The notes beneath the pieces were generated by a model. That model did no database searches and was not told where the DNA came from. It saw only the letters and a list, made by a program, of their open reading frames with translations. DNA of 64,000 bases, taken from Selaginella tamariscina (taxonomy: Eukaryota; Streptophyta; Lycopodiopsida; Selaginellales; Selaginellaceae). The stretch spans positions 305,652 through 369,651 of the forward strand of contig PUQB01000047.1 of assembly GCA_003024785.1 (NCBI GenBank), written 5' to 3'. Numbering within the stretch: position 1 is the first letter of the stretch; each line of letters begins with the position of its first letter. Positions 21,939 through 32,632 of the stretch are shown piece by piece. Made by a program: the position numbers and the translations under genes.

Positions 21939-22261
21939 TGGAATGCCACGCTAGTTGCGTATATCGAAAACGGGTATCTCGCTCAAGCCAAGCACTTGTT
22001 TGACAGTATGCAAGAACGGCACTTTTAGAAGAAGATGACAATGGGAGACGGCAATGCTGATAGTGTGGGCGTATCAAGCCAAGCATGTCACGTGCAAAGG
22101 AATCTTGTCTCGTGGAGTGCAATGGTGTTGTCTGCTTTTGCACAAAACGGGTACGTAGAAGAGGCTAAGCACCAGATAGAACGACGCAGCCTTGTGTCAT
22201 GGACGGCTCTTCTAACACGCTCTGTTTCAACATCTCGTCAATGGTTCTTGTTAGCATAACC
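21939..22261 (+). pseudogene. PPR (pentatricopeptide repeat) gene fragment
   Basis: Directly after the stop of VWA-Cache copy 2 the sequence encodes LVAYIENGYLAQAKHLFDSM, then an in-frame TAG, then NLVSWSAMVLSAFAQNGYVE and SLVSWTALL in the same frame. The spacing and the SW-M pattern are those of PLS-type PPR motifs, RNA-binding repeats of organellar RNA-processing proteins. Only about three degenerate motifs remain, with no start or C-terminal extension. It is probably a transposed or retained scrap of a larger gene. Confidence 0.7.
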
Positions 22262-22534
22262 TTTCTAGAACCGCAATGACGGAAGGGAAAGATGAGAAGA
22301 TACATCTTGAAGAAGAATTTGAGCTTTCTCACTGTCTTCCTAATCCCACGGCTCACACATACCCCAATATGCTTTATAGGAACTAAAATCTCGGTATGGC
22401 CATTAGAGAAAGGTCACAACAACACGATCATCCAAATGGTTGGTTTCAAACCATTCGGCTAATGCTGCTCGATCAACCGTTGGCCTCTGCAAAACCTTAA
22501 CGTGATAAGAAAGTTTGAGCTGTGACAAAGCCAT
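22165..22534 (-). pseudogene. Unidentified minus-strand coding fragment
   Basis: Reading leftwards from an ATG at 22534, the frame gives MALSQLKLSYHVKVLQ, then AALAEWFETNHLDDRVVVT. After a shift of one base (near 22405) it continues as NGHTEILVPIKHIGVCVSRG into a basic, hydrophobic segment. The composition looks protein-coding, but I do not recognise the family. The single frame change may mean a pseudogene. It overlaps the PPR fragment only in its low-quality tail. Confidence 0.3.
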
Positions 22535-22951
22535 GAGAGACTAGCTGCGTCATACTGCAAGTCGAAAAGAAAAGCATCAACTAGTAAATAGCAAGGAGAA
22601 ACCAGCTGTGATACCTTGACAAACGCAGACTGGCCTGTGAGCTAAAGATTTTCCCAGCTCCTGCCATGCATATAAAAAGTGGGAATAAAGGAGGTTACCT
22701 GTATACCACCGTGTATAACCGGAAACACAACTTTAGCAAATCCGAATTGAGAGAAATCCCTCTTCTGCTGATGCCCCCACAAAGTAATGCCACTTTTTCA
22801 TTGCTGCTATGCTCGTTCACCATGGACCAGCAGCTAAATGGCGGTTGCTCACGCAAGGAGCCGCAAGGCAAGTAAGACCTTACCCGTGCCAGGGTTACAC
22901 AAACGATATTTAATGGAGATGCTACTATATTAATGTATATCTTGTACAAAG
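22535..22951. other. Spacer with no gene identified
   Basis: Base composition is less AT-rich than the large spacers. A 69-aa open frame at 22666-22875 has no recognisable feature and is not called. This may include the 3' UTR of the C2 gene that ends at 22952. Confidence 0.4.
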
Positions 22952-23549
22952 CTAACTACTACCATGGAGCAGGATGTCACCCAAGAAAAGGGCGGTAAGT
23001 GCGCCACCCAGGAGCCCAAGCAGCAGGCCCTTGTTGCCACCACCGTTTACAGGCGGAGCAGGTGGCATAGGTGGAGCCGATGGAGCTAGATGTTGGTCAC
23101 GGAAGTAGCTGGGATAACCCATTACAGGAATACCAACCATCTTATCCAAACTGCTAGATGATTGTCCTATTTGGGCTAGTTAGGCTTCGTTTCTGCTAGT
23201 AGACGGAAGACTACTCTCAACCAACGCCCTGCATCCGGCCAGACGGCCTTTGTACGCGCAGTGTGGTGAGGTTGTCGAGAGTAGTGGCAACCTCGTGTAG
23301 CGGCATAAACGCGGTGCCCACAATGGAATCGTAGGAGCTGCTAGTACTCCCCCGACTGGCCATTATCTGGAGAGTGAGGCAGGTGTAGGGATCGGCGAGA
23401 GTGTTACCATCTACTGACAGGGACAGAGCCTCGTTCCAAACGGGATCCCTACCTCCCGGCTGAACGTAACTGCTCCTCTTCCCACCGACCAGCATCAAAG
23501 AGCTCCTCACATTCTTTACATCCTGGGCAGCAATGACAACTATCTCCAA
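22952..23549 (-). CDS. SRC2-like C2-domain protein with C-terminal membrane anchor
   Basis: Exon 1 is 23222-23549 and exon 2 is 22952-23166. The 55-bp intron (23167-23221) begins GTTGAG, contains a CTAAC branch-like motif and ends ATAG. Joining gives 180 aa in frame. Residues 1-105 form a C2 domain (EIVVIAAQDVKNV, then DPVWNEALSLSVDGN, then LRVQRPSG). A Pro-rich linker (APPMPPAPPVNGGG) and a glycine-rich hydrophobic tail (KGLLLGLLGGALTALFLGD) follow. This architecture is that of plant SRC2 (cold-regulated) proteins, which bind membranes or Ca through C2 and sit at the ER or plasma membrane. Few of the Asp ligands usual for Ca binding are evident. It appears intact. Confidence 0.82.
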
Positions 23550-24046
23550 CCCATGTTGACATAATGAATTTATCCTTAATCACTCATGTCATATATGTTA
23601 TGCATCACCTCTGTTAATACAGCCCACATGGCTTTAGAATTTAATATAGCCGTTAATGAAGTTCAATAGCACCATCTTTGATTGAGGTTCAATGGCCTTC
23701 ATAATGTTATTTAAATTTTAAGATTTTAAATGGCCTTAGATAGAGTTGATAGTGTAATGTAGATTTAAAATTTAAAATGATAATTTAACATAATGTTATA
23801 AGGGTTTAAGATTTACGATGATCGTTGATGAAGTGTTCACGTCGTATAAATATGTATAAGGTAACTATGATAAATACATATGTTACCTTAGTAAATGTAA
23901 GTAACTAAGAAGATTAATTTTATAATTAAGAATATTTATATTTGATTTAAGACAATTTAAATATAGTAAAGAATATATCTTCTTATTGTATATATAAACC
24001 TTGATTTGAATATAAAGATTATCTTAAGTTTTTTCATTTCTTTATA

Positions 24047-24199
24047 TTGTTATTGTATATTGTTTTGAGATTCTTAAATTAATGAAGCTTCTTTTTTATG
24101 TTGTTATTGTATATTGTTTTGAAATTCTTAAATTAATAAAACTTCTTTCTTTATGTTGTTATTGTATATTGTTTTGAGATTCTTAAATTAATGAAGCTG
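24047..24199. repeat. Tandem repeat, 54-55 bp period, about 3 copies
   Basis: Units starting ttgttattgtatattgtttt occur at 24047, 24101 and 24156 and each runs on to ttcttaaattaat. Confidence 0.9.
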
Positions 24200-24284
24200 T
24201 AAGATAATATTTTGAAGAGGAATGATTGGTCTAGCCCAATATAAATATTATTAATTCTATATTGTAATGTTAATTTTTATTAAT

Positions 24285-24510
24285 GTCTTTATGATATGTT
24301 GTTTTGTTAATTATCAATACCTTGTAGTATGCTATTTGTGTTGATTTTTGTCACCTTCATATTCATAATGTGTTGTGTTGTTAATTTTTGTCACCTTCAT
24401 AATGTGTTGTGTTGTTAATTTTTATTATTCTTATGATATGTTATATTGTTAATTCTTATAACCCTTGTGTTATATTGTATTATTAATTTTTATTACCTTT
24501 ATAATATGTA
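24285..24510. repeat. Degenerate tandem repeat, about 35-45 bp period
   Basis: The phrases tgttgtgttgttaattttt and caccttcat or similar recur about five times with substitutions and small indels. Confidence 0.6.
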
Positions 24511-25147
24511 TTATTCTTGATTTATCTTGATTACGTTGATTTTAAGTCACATTAATAAAAATGAAGAATAAAATTTAAAATTTTTTTTCACATGGAATGA
24601 GATAAAATATAAAAAATAATGAAGATTTCATCATCAAATAATATGAATTGACATTTATTATAATGAAGGAGAATTATAAGTGTATAAATTAAGTTTTTAT
24701 ATCTCAACTATGTTATGTTCTCTAATTAGTCAATTGGTTATGTACATAATAAAGTTAGATATTATTTTTTTTGAGACCGAATGAAAAGGAGTATATGCAT
24801 ATTTTTATATCTTATTATGTGAAGTTAATGTATTTTAAAGAGTTCTTTATGTTATGAAGAAGAAAAAATTTTGCATAAAAGAAAAGTAAGATATGTGGAA
24901 TGCCAATTCCATTTTTAATACCAAGGATTATAATAAGAATTTGTTTAAAATGTTCAAAAATTGATATATCATGAAATCCTTAATATTGTGAATATGGTTT
25001 AAGAAAAAAAAAAAAAAAAATCACATGAAAGAGAGTAAAGTATGTGTAATGTCAAAGTTCATTCTTAACACCAATTATAATAAAAATATGTATAAAAGAT
25101 TTAAGAAGTAGTATTATGAAGTCTTCAATAGCATGGTTACTTATATC

Positions 25148-25278
25148 CAGTGAATTTAGTTGTAATTAAATTTGCTGCGGTACAGTGATATGAAAGCAAA
25201 TTTGCTTTCATATTATAAAAGCAAATTTAATTTTAAATCACTGTACAGCAATAAATTTACTTATAACTGAATTCGCTG
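25148..25278. mobile_element. Foldback MITE, hAT type (MITE 1)
   Basis: The 8-bp duplication cttatatc lies at 25140-25147 and 25279-25286. The 131-bp element is almost wholly palindromic. The left arm begins CAGTGAATTTAGTTGTAA; the right arm, read in reverse complement, begins CAGCGAATTCAGTTATAA. The arms continue pairing through the tacagtga segment to the centre. Length, TSD and CAG ends fit a non-autonomous hAT element. Confidence 0.85.
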
Positions 25279-25303
25279 CTTATATCATATGATTAAAGAT
25301 TTA

Positions 25304-25304
<1 letters not shown>

Positions 25305-25376
<72 letters not shown>
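25305..25376. repeat. (TA)n microsatellite
   Basis: A near-perfect TA run about 70 bp upstream of the SEL1L-like start codon. It could form a cruciform and lies within the probable promoter. Confidence 0.95.
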
Positions 25377-25379
<3 letters not shown>

Positions 25380-25445
25380 CATATAAAAGGGTACCTTACT
25401 AAATGTAAATAGGCGCCATAGGAAAACCCTAAGCCAGAGGTAGAT

Positions 25446-27679
25446 ATGACGCGGCTGCCTTTCGTCTTGCTGCTACTCGTGATTGCGAGCGCTGCTGTTG
25501 GTAAGAGGCTCGTACTCGTGCTAGATGATGATGATGCCTCGTCGCCTGAGCAAGAGGCATCAGTCGCCGATCTTCTGGAAGAGCTCAAACAGTTGGAAGA
25601 GGATTCTGTACCAAAAAAGTCAACGGCTGAAGAAGAGATGTGGGATCTGGAGCAGCCGCAACAAGAGCAGGGGGCAGATCCAGGCTCTTGGGGAGTTATA
25701 CTGGAAGAAGAGGTCAAGGATGAGTATGGTCTGGCTATAGCCAAGCTGGTGAGAGGCATTAGTGACGGTGAGTATGAGTTGGTGCAGGAGTCAATCAAGG
25801 AGTTACATGCCCAAGCTGATCGAGGCCATGCCCATGCTCAGTCTACACTCGCATCTCTGTACTTCCATGGTTATGCAATTGATCGCAACCATCTCAAGTC
25901 GTTCCTCTTCCATCACTTCGCATCTGAGGGAGGCAACCCCAATCGAAGATGGCTCTTGCCTACACTTACTTCCGACAGAAGGTAAATTACGTACATGCTT
26001 ACGAGTAAGCATTTTGTGCTAACTTTGTCATAGCTCCACGAGCAATCTGTGAAGCTTTATGCGGAGCTAGCGGCTGCGGCAGTGGCGAGTTTTGTCAGCG
26101 GCCCTTTGATCGGGCATGTTCGCTTGAATGATGGTAATGAAGAGAGCAAGGACTCCCTCAAGAAGTTCCGTGGTGAAGATGACGATGATTTCCAGTTCCT
26201 CGAGTACCAAGCACAAAAGGGCAACTCCAACGCCATGCATAAGATGGGGGTGTTCTACTTCTATGGGTTTAGAGGTCTCCGCCGGGACCATGACAAAGCC
26301 CTCTCGTGGTTCACAAGAGCCGTTGATAAGGGGGATTCTGCGTCTCTTGAGTTTCTTGGTGAGATTTATGCCCGTGGGTTTGGGGTGGAGAGGAATTACA
26401 CGAGAGCTTACGATTATTTCAAGAAGGCATTGAAAGAGAGAAGATATTCTGCAGGGCTCGGCTATCTATACTCTATCGGGCAGGGTGTTGACCAAAAGAA
26501 TTTGACCAAGGTGATTGACTCATCGGTCCCTTTATAACAATCAGTTGCTTATTCCGCTGTTAACAGGCCAGGGAGTATTATAAGAAAGCAGCAGATAATA
26601 ACGACGCCAATGGCTTCTATAACCTGGGTGTACTTTACCTCAACGGCGCAGGCGTTAAGAAAGACGTAAAGATGGCCAGCTGGTGTTTCGCTGTTGCAGC
26701 TTACAACGGCCTTTCTAAAGCATATTATCAGCTGGCAAGGATGCACCACAAGGGCATTGGCATGAAGAAAGACTTGGCTACGGTAAGTGCTTACTTATTT
26801 CTCATGCAGCTCTTCAACTTGATTGCAGGCTGCTGGACTCTACAAAATTGTGGCGGAAAGAAGCCCATGGGATTCTCTGATGAGGCTAGGGTTGGAATGC
26901 TATTTGAAAGGAGACATTAGCGTCTCACTGCTGCTGTACTCGAGAGCTGCTGAGCTCGGCTATGAAGTAGCTCAAAGCAATGCAGCATGGATTTTAGACA
27001 AGTACCAGGATGACAGGATTTGCATGGGGAGATCTGGTTTTTGTACTGCTGAGGAACGGCACCATCGGACGCATATACTCTGGCGGTCTGCCTCGGAGCA
27101 AGGTAATGAGTATGCAGCCCTGCTGATTGGAGACGCATATTACTACGGACGGGTAAGTTGGAAGTCTTGGAGTATGTTCTGGGTTACTTTAAAACAATGC
27201 TACTTGTAGGGAACGGAGAGGGACTTAGAACGAGCTGCAGAGGCATACATGCACGCGCGTAATGCGCAAGCCATGTACAACATGGGATACATGCATGAGC
27301 ATGGACTAGGCTTGCCTAGAGATTTTCACCTTGCTAAGAGATATTACGATCAGGCACTTGAGGCAGATGCACTAGCTTTTCTGCCGGTTTATCTGGCACT
27401 TGGGGTGCTTTGGTTGCGCCAGTACAATGAAAAGAACGTGCTGGTAAGGGGACTTTTCCAGTGTTGAATTATATATATAGCTAACTATTCTTTCAGGTGG
27501 AAATCATAGACAAGTTGCCGGAGTTGGCCTGCAAGAGTAGAAATTGGGCGCAGGGTTTGTTTTTAGATGATGGGAATGCCACCTTGATTACTCTCGTGGT
27601 TTGCTTGCTCACTGTTCTGTACCTGCGTTCTTTACTCCAGAGGAGGAGAGCTCATTTCATGCACCAACAAGGAGAATGA
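25446..27679 (+). CDS. HRD3: SEL1L/HRD3-like ERAD adaptor with Sel1 repeats (six exons, one apparent frameshift)
   Basis: Exons: 25446-25981, 26034-26510, 26567-26782, 26829-27152, 27210-27443 and 27497-27679, about 656 aa, close to plant HRD3A. Introns are 46-57 bp, all GT..AG. The N-terminus is a signal peptide ([19 protein letters not shown]), followed by an acidic region, then Sel1-type TPR-like repeats ([63 protein letters not shown]). A C-terminal membrane helix ([18 protein letters not shown]) and a short basic tail end it. The family protein binds the HRD1 ubiquitin ligase in the ER membrane and presents misfolded glycoproteins. Near 25937-25942 one C seems to be missing: the family-like [10 protein letters not shown] that leads into exon 2 is in the next frame. 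This could be a sequence error or a real lesion; the rest is intact. Confidence 0.9.
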
Positions 27680-30059
27680 TCAACAACCCTTCTCTGTTTC
27701 TATTATGCTGCTGATATTTATATATAATTTTCATTTATCTATATCTTTTGTCAACCACAGTCAGGCTATACTTTTATTTAAATATTAACTAATGTGGGAT
27801 AAAAAAACTTAAAATAGTGAAATTGGTATAAACTGGCTTATTAAAAGTATTTTGTTTTTGCTGTAATTCACATGCACATCGTAAGATTCCTTCTCAATAT
27901 AAACATCTTTCATTTATGTGCTTTAAAAAGTGCAGTGAGTAATAATTCAATACTTATGGGTGTCTCTTTGTCTCTATTTGTACTCGTGGCAGCATTTGAA
28001 GTTCTTAACGCACAAGCCAACCAAGCTATTATCATTTGGAATAACAGTGAGCTCTTTTCGTATATAAATTAGTATTTATAAAAGGCCTTGGACATTTCCA
28101 TTTAGTCATTATCTCATGTATTTTTTTATTATTATCTCACCACATTCAAAAGTATGACATTTATGTCCATACACATACATATCAAATTTATCTAAGATTT
28201 ATACATACTTATCAAATTTATAAGACCGCTTTCAACAATGTTCCAACGTTGCTATATTAAAGTGTTAAATGTCTTACCTTAGGAATGTAAAGAGAAGGTA
28301 GAGGATCAATTATTATTTATTAAGAGTCTTTAAACATAAATTTTTTTTGAGTCATTATTGGCAGGACGCATTACAACATTTTTTAAATCCCAATTTAAAG
28401 GTGAGTCACCACATGCAAATTGTAAGTGTTGAATTAATTAATCTTCTTAGTCATAAGATCATTTTAATGGTTTCGATGTCTTTGCGACCAGTCTTTTAAC
28501 CTGTCGTATCCATAAATTAAATAATTGTTAAACACAGACTAATAATTATTACACAAAGACTAGAGTTATTAAAATAACCATTGAGGTATATAATAATTAA
28601 GTAATGTTTAACTTAAAGATTCATGTGAATCATTTAACAAACGGCTGGGACGAGGAGGCAATGTTGTTAAGCCTAAAAAAAAAACATTTGAATATCTTAT
28701 AAGAATGAATGTTTATTTATTTTGTATGTTTTAATATTTATTTAAATCTTTTAAATAACAAACATGTAAGTCAATTACTTTATTTTATGTTAAAATTGAT
28801 AAGTTATAAATAATAACATTTTAAAAGAATTAATTAAGTTTAATATTAAAAAAATTATCTTACATAGCATTACATTCTGGAGTCAAATATATAAGTTTAA
28901 TTTATATATGTGCTTTGTCATTATAATTTCAATAAACAATGTTATTTATTCACCAATCATTTATCATTTATATAGAGAATCAATTATGTTAAAGTTGATG
29001 ATTTTACTTAATATTGTTAAAACACTTATTAAAAATAATTATTAAAACATAAAGAAAACAAGTACATATTTTGAATAATGATATTGTTAATCCTTTATAA
29101 AAAAGATTACTACTCTTTTTAAACACAAAGAATACAAATGCACCTATTGATTCAAATGAAATAAATAACAATAATGTTCTTATTTAAAACTTTTAACTTT
29201 ACATGTGGTAATTATAAATTGAAAATATAAAAGATTGCTTACTATTCATAATATTAATATGATAATTATACAATTTATCAAGTGGTAAAGTAATAATTAT
29301 TTTTTAATTGTGAAAACATTAGCAAATTTAATATAGTCATTGGTCAAGATAATGGAAATAAAAATGTCAAATGAATGATAATAACAAAGATGAATAATAA
29401 ATCTCAGTATTTGATATTTTTAAAAATTTATTTACTAGTCATATGAAAAATGTGAATAAGTAAAATATGAAGAAGAAAATAATGGAAATAATAAAAATGT
29501 GGGTGGAAAGATATAAGAGGATAAAACACCATCTTTTACTTTTATTAATTAGAAATTAAATTTACAAGCTCAAGTTAAAAGAAAATAATACTAAAGAAAA
29601 TATTGCAATGAGTTGAAAAATTATTACTTTCACCAACTCTCTGTTACTACTTGTCATTTTATAAACATCCACAACCTTGATAATTCCTTATTCAATTAAT
29701 TAATGTAATTCAATACCATCATTAACAATAAACATTTAATTAACATTTATTCCACTTTATATCTAAAGTCTTACATTTACATGTAAAGTTTTCACAAAGA
29801 AAATGCAATTGCACATTTTTGTATAAAGAATTACACATAATTATTAATAAAATTGAATCAAAATGTGGACAAAGATATGTGATTTGAAATATAAATATAA
29901 AGTACTTTTTGTTATTTAATCAAATGGTTCTTGATCTCCATTTCCCAATTGAGTCATGAGATGCATAACACATACTTGTCTTTAATTTGAGTCATGTTAA
30001 AAAAATACACCACATCACGATTTAATTCTCTAGAATACAGACAAAAATATGGGGTGAGT
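27680..30059. other. AT-rich spacer downstream of the SEL1L-like gene
   Basis: No gene supported. One stretch at 27955-28050 encodes a signal-peptide-like segment (GVSLSLFVLVAAFEVLNAQ) and is followed by a possible splice donor, but no continuation was found. The rest is low-complexity AT-rich DNA. Confidence 0.6.
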
Positions 30060-32632
30060 TGTTACGACCTGATACAAGATACAAGATATAGGATACAGGA
30101 TATGCTTGCAGGATATACCTGCAGGATAAGGGTTACCATTTTTAGCTAGTAACTAGATTAGGCTCATGACCAGATTAGTTCTTGGAGTTTTGAGCATAAA
30201 AGCTCTGACTTAATTGTTGTACAATCAGTTACTATCAACACCAGTCATTCTACGTCATTCTTGTTCCTTATTCTTATCTTGGTCTTGTCTTGCTCCTTGC
30301 TTCCTGCTCTCATCTTGATTTATAATTCTTGTCATGCTCTTGAGTCAAGCCTCCTTTGCTTTTGGTTTTGTTTCTAGTCCTTGTCCTGCTTTTAGATCGT
30401 GGCTTAACAGTTTGATATTAATTGTTTTCATAGCTCCCCGATTTTTAATTACTTTTTTTTCTTTAGCTTTACTCCCTTATTTTCCTTTTTCCTTTCTTTC
30501 ACAAATCATAACAGATTTTGAGCAATTTCAACGCGAGCACCAAATGTTATTACATGAGCTGGCCACTTTGTGCCAAGTGGTTACATATTTACAAGGTTCC
30601 ACCAATGCGGCACATGCAGATGTTGATGCATCCTCCAAGGCTGCTGCACATGCTCTCTCTTAAGCATCTGTGGTTTCCTCTCTATCAAGTTCTTTTTCAA
30701 AGCCAAAGATCAGCATGCCAGAGAAGTTCAGTGGCAATCATGCCAATTTTTAAGGTTTTCTGAATTAGATCAGGCTTTTGATCCGCATATAACCATGCGC
30801 TACTCGATTGATGCACAAAAGGTTGGCCTTTTGGCATCCTTGCTAGCTGGATCTCCACGAACTTGGGTTGCTCCTTTGTTGGAATGTGATGACCCATTGG
30901 TGGAAGACTTTAAAGGATTCATAGCTGTCTTTGAAGCTTGCTTTGGAGATCCTGATAAGTACCATTCTGCATGCATGAAGTTACGGAAGCTCACACAAGG
31001 ATCCTGACCAGCTTCCGTTTATGCATCTGAATTTCAACAACTTTGCACGAACATTCTAGGGGACAAGACTGTTTTGATTGAAAACTTCCATTTTGGGTTG
31101 AGGAATGACGTGAAGGACCTTCTCCTTACGTTATCGTATGCCCAAACATTAGCAGAGATCATGCAACATGCCGTTCGCTGCAACAACCGTTTGTTCGAGC
31201 ATCGTCAAGAAAAATCTCGTCAGCAGTTCATGCAAGCCAATCCTGTAGCTGTAGCACATGTTCCTACGACACCTTATGGAGTAGTTCCTATGGAGGTTGA
31301 AAAATATAAGCGTGACCCACTTTCAGCTACTGAGAAGCAACGTTGTCGCAGTGAGAACTTATGCCTGTATTGTGATGAGGTAAGACACAAGGTGGCAGAA
31401 TGTCCTATTAAAGCCAGAAAGTTCAAGACGTATGAAGTTGAAGCTGAAATTTAGTCAGAAAACTTCAATGTTCACTTCATTTAGGAGCTGCGAAGTTGGA
31501 CGTAAGCGCAGGCTTCATTGGCACTGTTCACACCACAAGTTTTCTGTACACATTCACCTCAATAATCGAGAGCTCAAGGAGTCTACCCTGTTAAACACTG
31601 GTGCAAATGCATGCTTCATGGATGACACTTTTGTAGCTTAGCATGGCATTCCGGTGGTAAAGTTGAAGCGTGCAGTTCCTGTATAGGTTGCAAATGGTCA
31701 TTTGATTGCTTCTGGCGCAGTTACCCATGCTACCACACCTCTCTCTTGCACCCATGGCACATTCAATTGTTCGATTTCTTTCAACTTGATTCAAGACTCA
31801 ATTGACTCCCATTTTTTGGGCATGTCATGGTTCGTGGTTGCAAATCCTCAAATCGACTGGAGGTTTAGGATGCTCACATTTTCCTCTCCGGCAGCTAGGA
31901 TCAATCCTATACCTTCATGCATACAGGATACGTTCTTAATGTCTGAGGCAGTACAAGCTACAGGATTGACCGTGCCTATTCATGTATCAGTGTTGAAAAT
32001 TCTTCCTTGACAAGTTTCACCTTCTATCAGTCCGTCAACACATTTGCAGGCTCTCTCCATTCCTGTAAGTTCATGGATTCTTGTATATGGTTCTTCCAAT
32101 CTTGTATTAGTGTCGAAGGTTCCTCTTCAACAGGATCCACCTCATGTCAGTTTATCAGTACATTCATAGGCTCTCCTCACTCCTGTGCATTCACAGACTT
32201 TTGTACATGATGCTTTCAATCCTGTACACTCATCAACATCCGCACTTTTTTCCAATCCTACCTCTTTTCATTACTCTGTTTCTGTTCCACCCCCCAAAAT
32301 CCTTTCTTTTTTTTCAGTCATAGCTCCCTCCTTCTTCTCTTCGAGTTCTTACTACTATACACGAACTTGCCACTGATCCTGCTCCTTTTTATCTTTTTAC
32401 TTTTTAAGTAACTCCTACGTCCTCTTCTACCTTTTCTGTATATGACTCTCTTTTTTCAATCTCTTTTTCCTTCTCCTTCTCCCTCTCCTACTTCTTCCAT
32501 GCCATCCAAGTATCACTCCTTTTAGAACGTTTTGACAAGCACAAGGCTGTAGTGTTTCCTATTCACAGGTCCTACAACTATCCTATTGATCTTGCAGAAG
32601 GGAAGACTCCACCGTTCGGACCGATTTATGGT
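30060..32632 (+). mobile_element. Ty3-gypsy remnant 1 (LTR/leader, gag, protease, start of RT), 3'-truncated
   Basis: A likely LTR start is TGTTACGACCTGATAC at 30060. Gag runs from about 30500 (FEQFQREHQMLLHELATL) through KVGLLASLLAGSPRTWVAPL (30825-30885) and FHFGLRNDVKDLLL to a CCHC knuckle CLYCDEVRHKVAEC (31360-31405). A protease-like part follows (LLNTGANACFMDDTF near 31590) with Asn in place of the catalytic Asp, plus in-frame stops. It ends in the N-terminal edge of RT (HRSYNYPIDLAEGKTPPFGP, about 32563-32623) and is cut at about 32632 by the next element. The gag-protease style is that of chromovirus/Ty3-type elements. It is dead. Confidence 0.75.

Larger units (their letters stand above)
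23550..25147. other. AT-rich spacer upstream of C2 and SEL1L-like genes
   Basis: No gene seen. It contains two local tandem repeats (24047-24199 and 24285-24510) and a run of 17 or so A near 25005. It holds the 5' regions of the flanking divergent genes. Confidence 0.7.

Noticed and set aside
24047..24510. Regularly spaced repeats that could suggest a CRISPR-like array
   Set aside because: Units are contiguous, degenerate, without unique spacers, and the DNA is clearly eukaryotic.
27872..28072. Possible first exon of a secreted protein (signal-peptide-like segment with a donor-like site)
   Set aside because: No continuing exon was found in the following AT-rich DNA, and no homology could be recognised.
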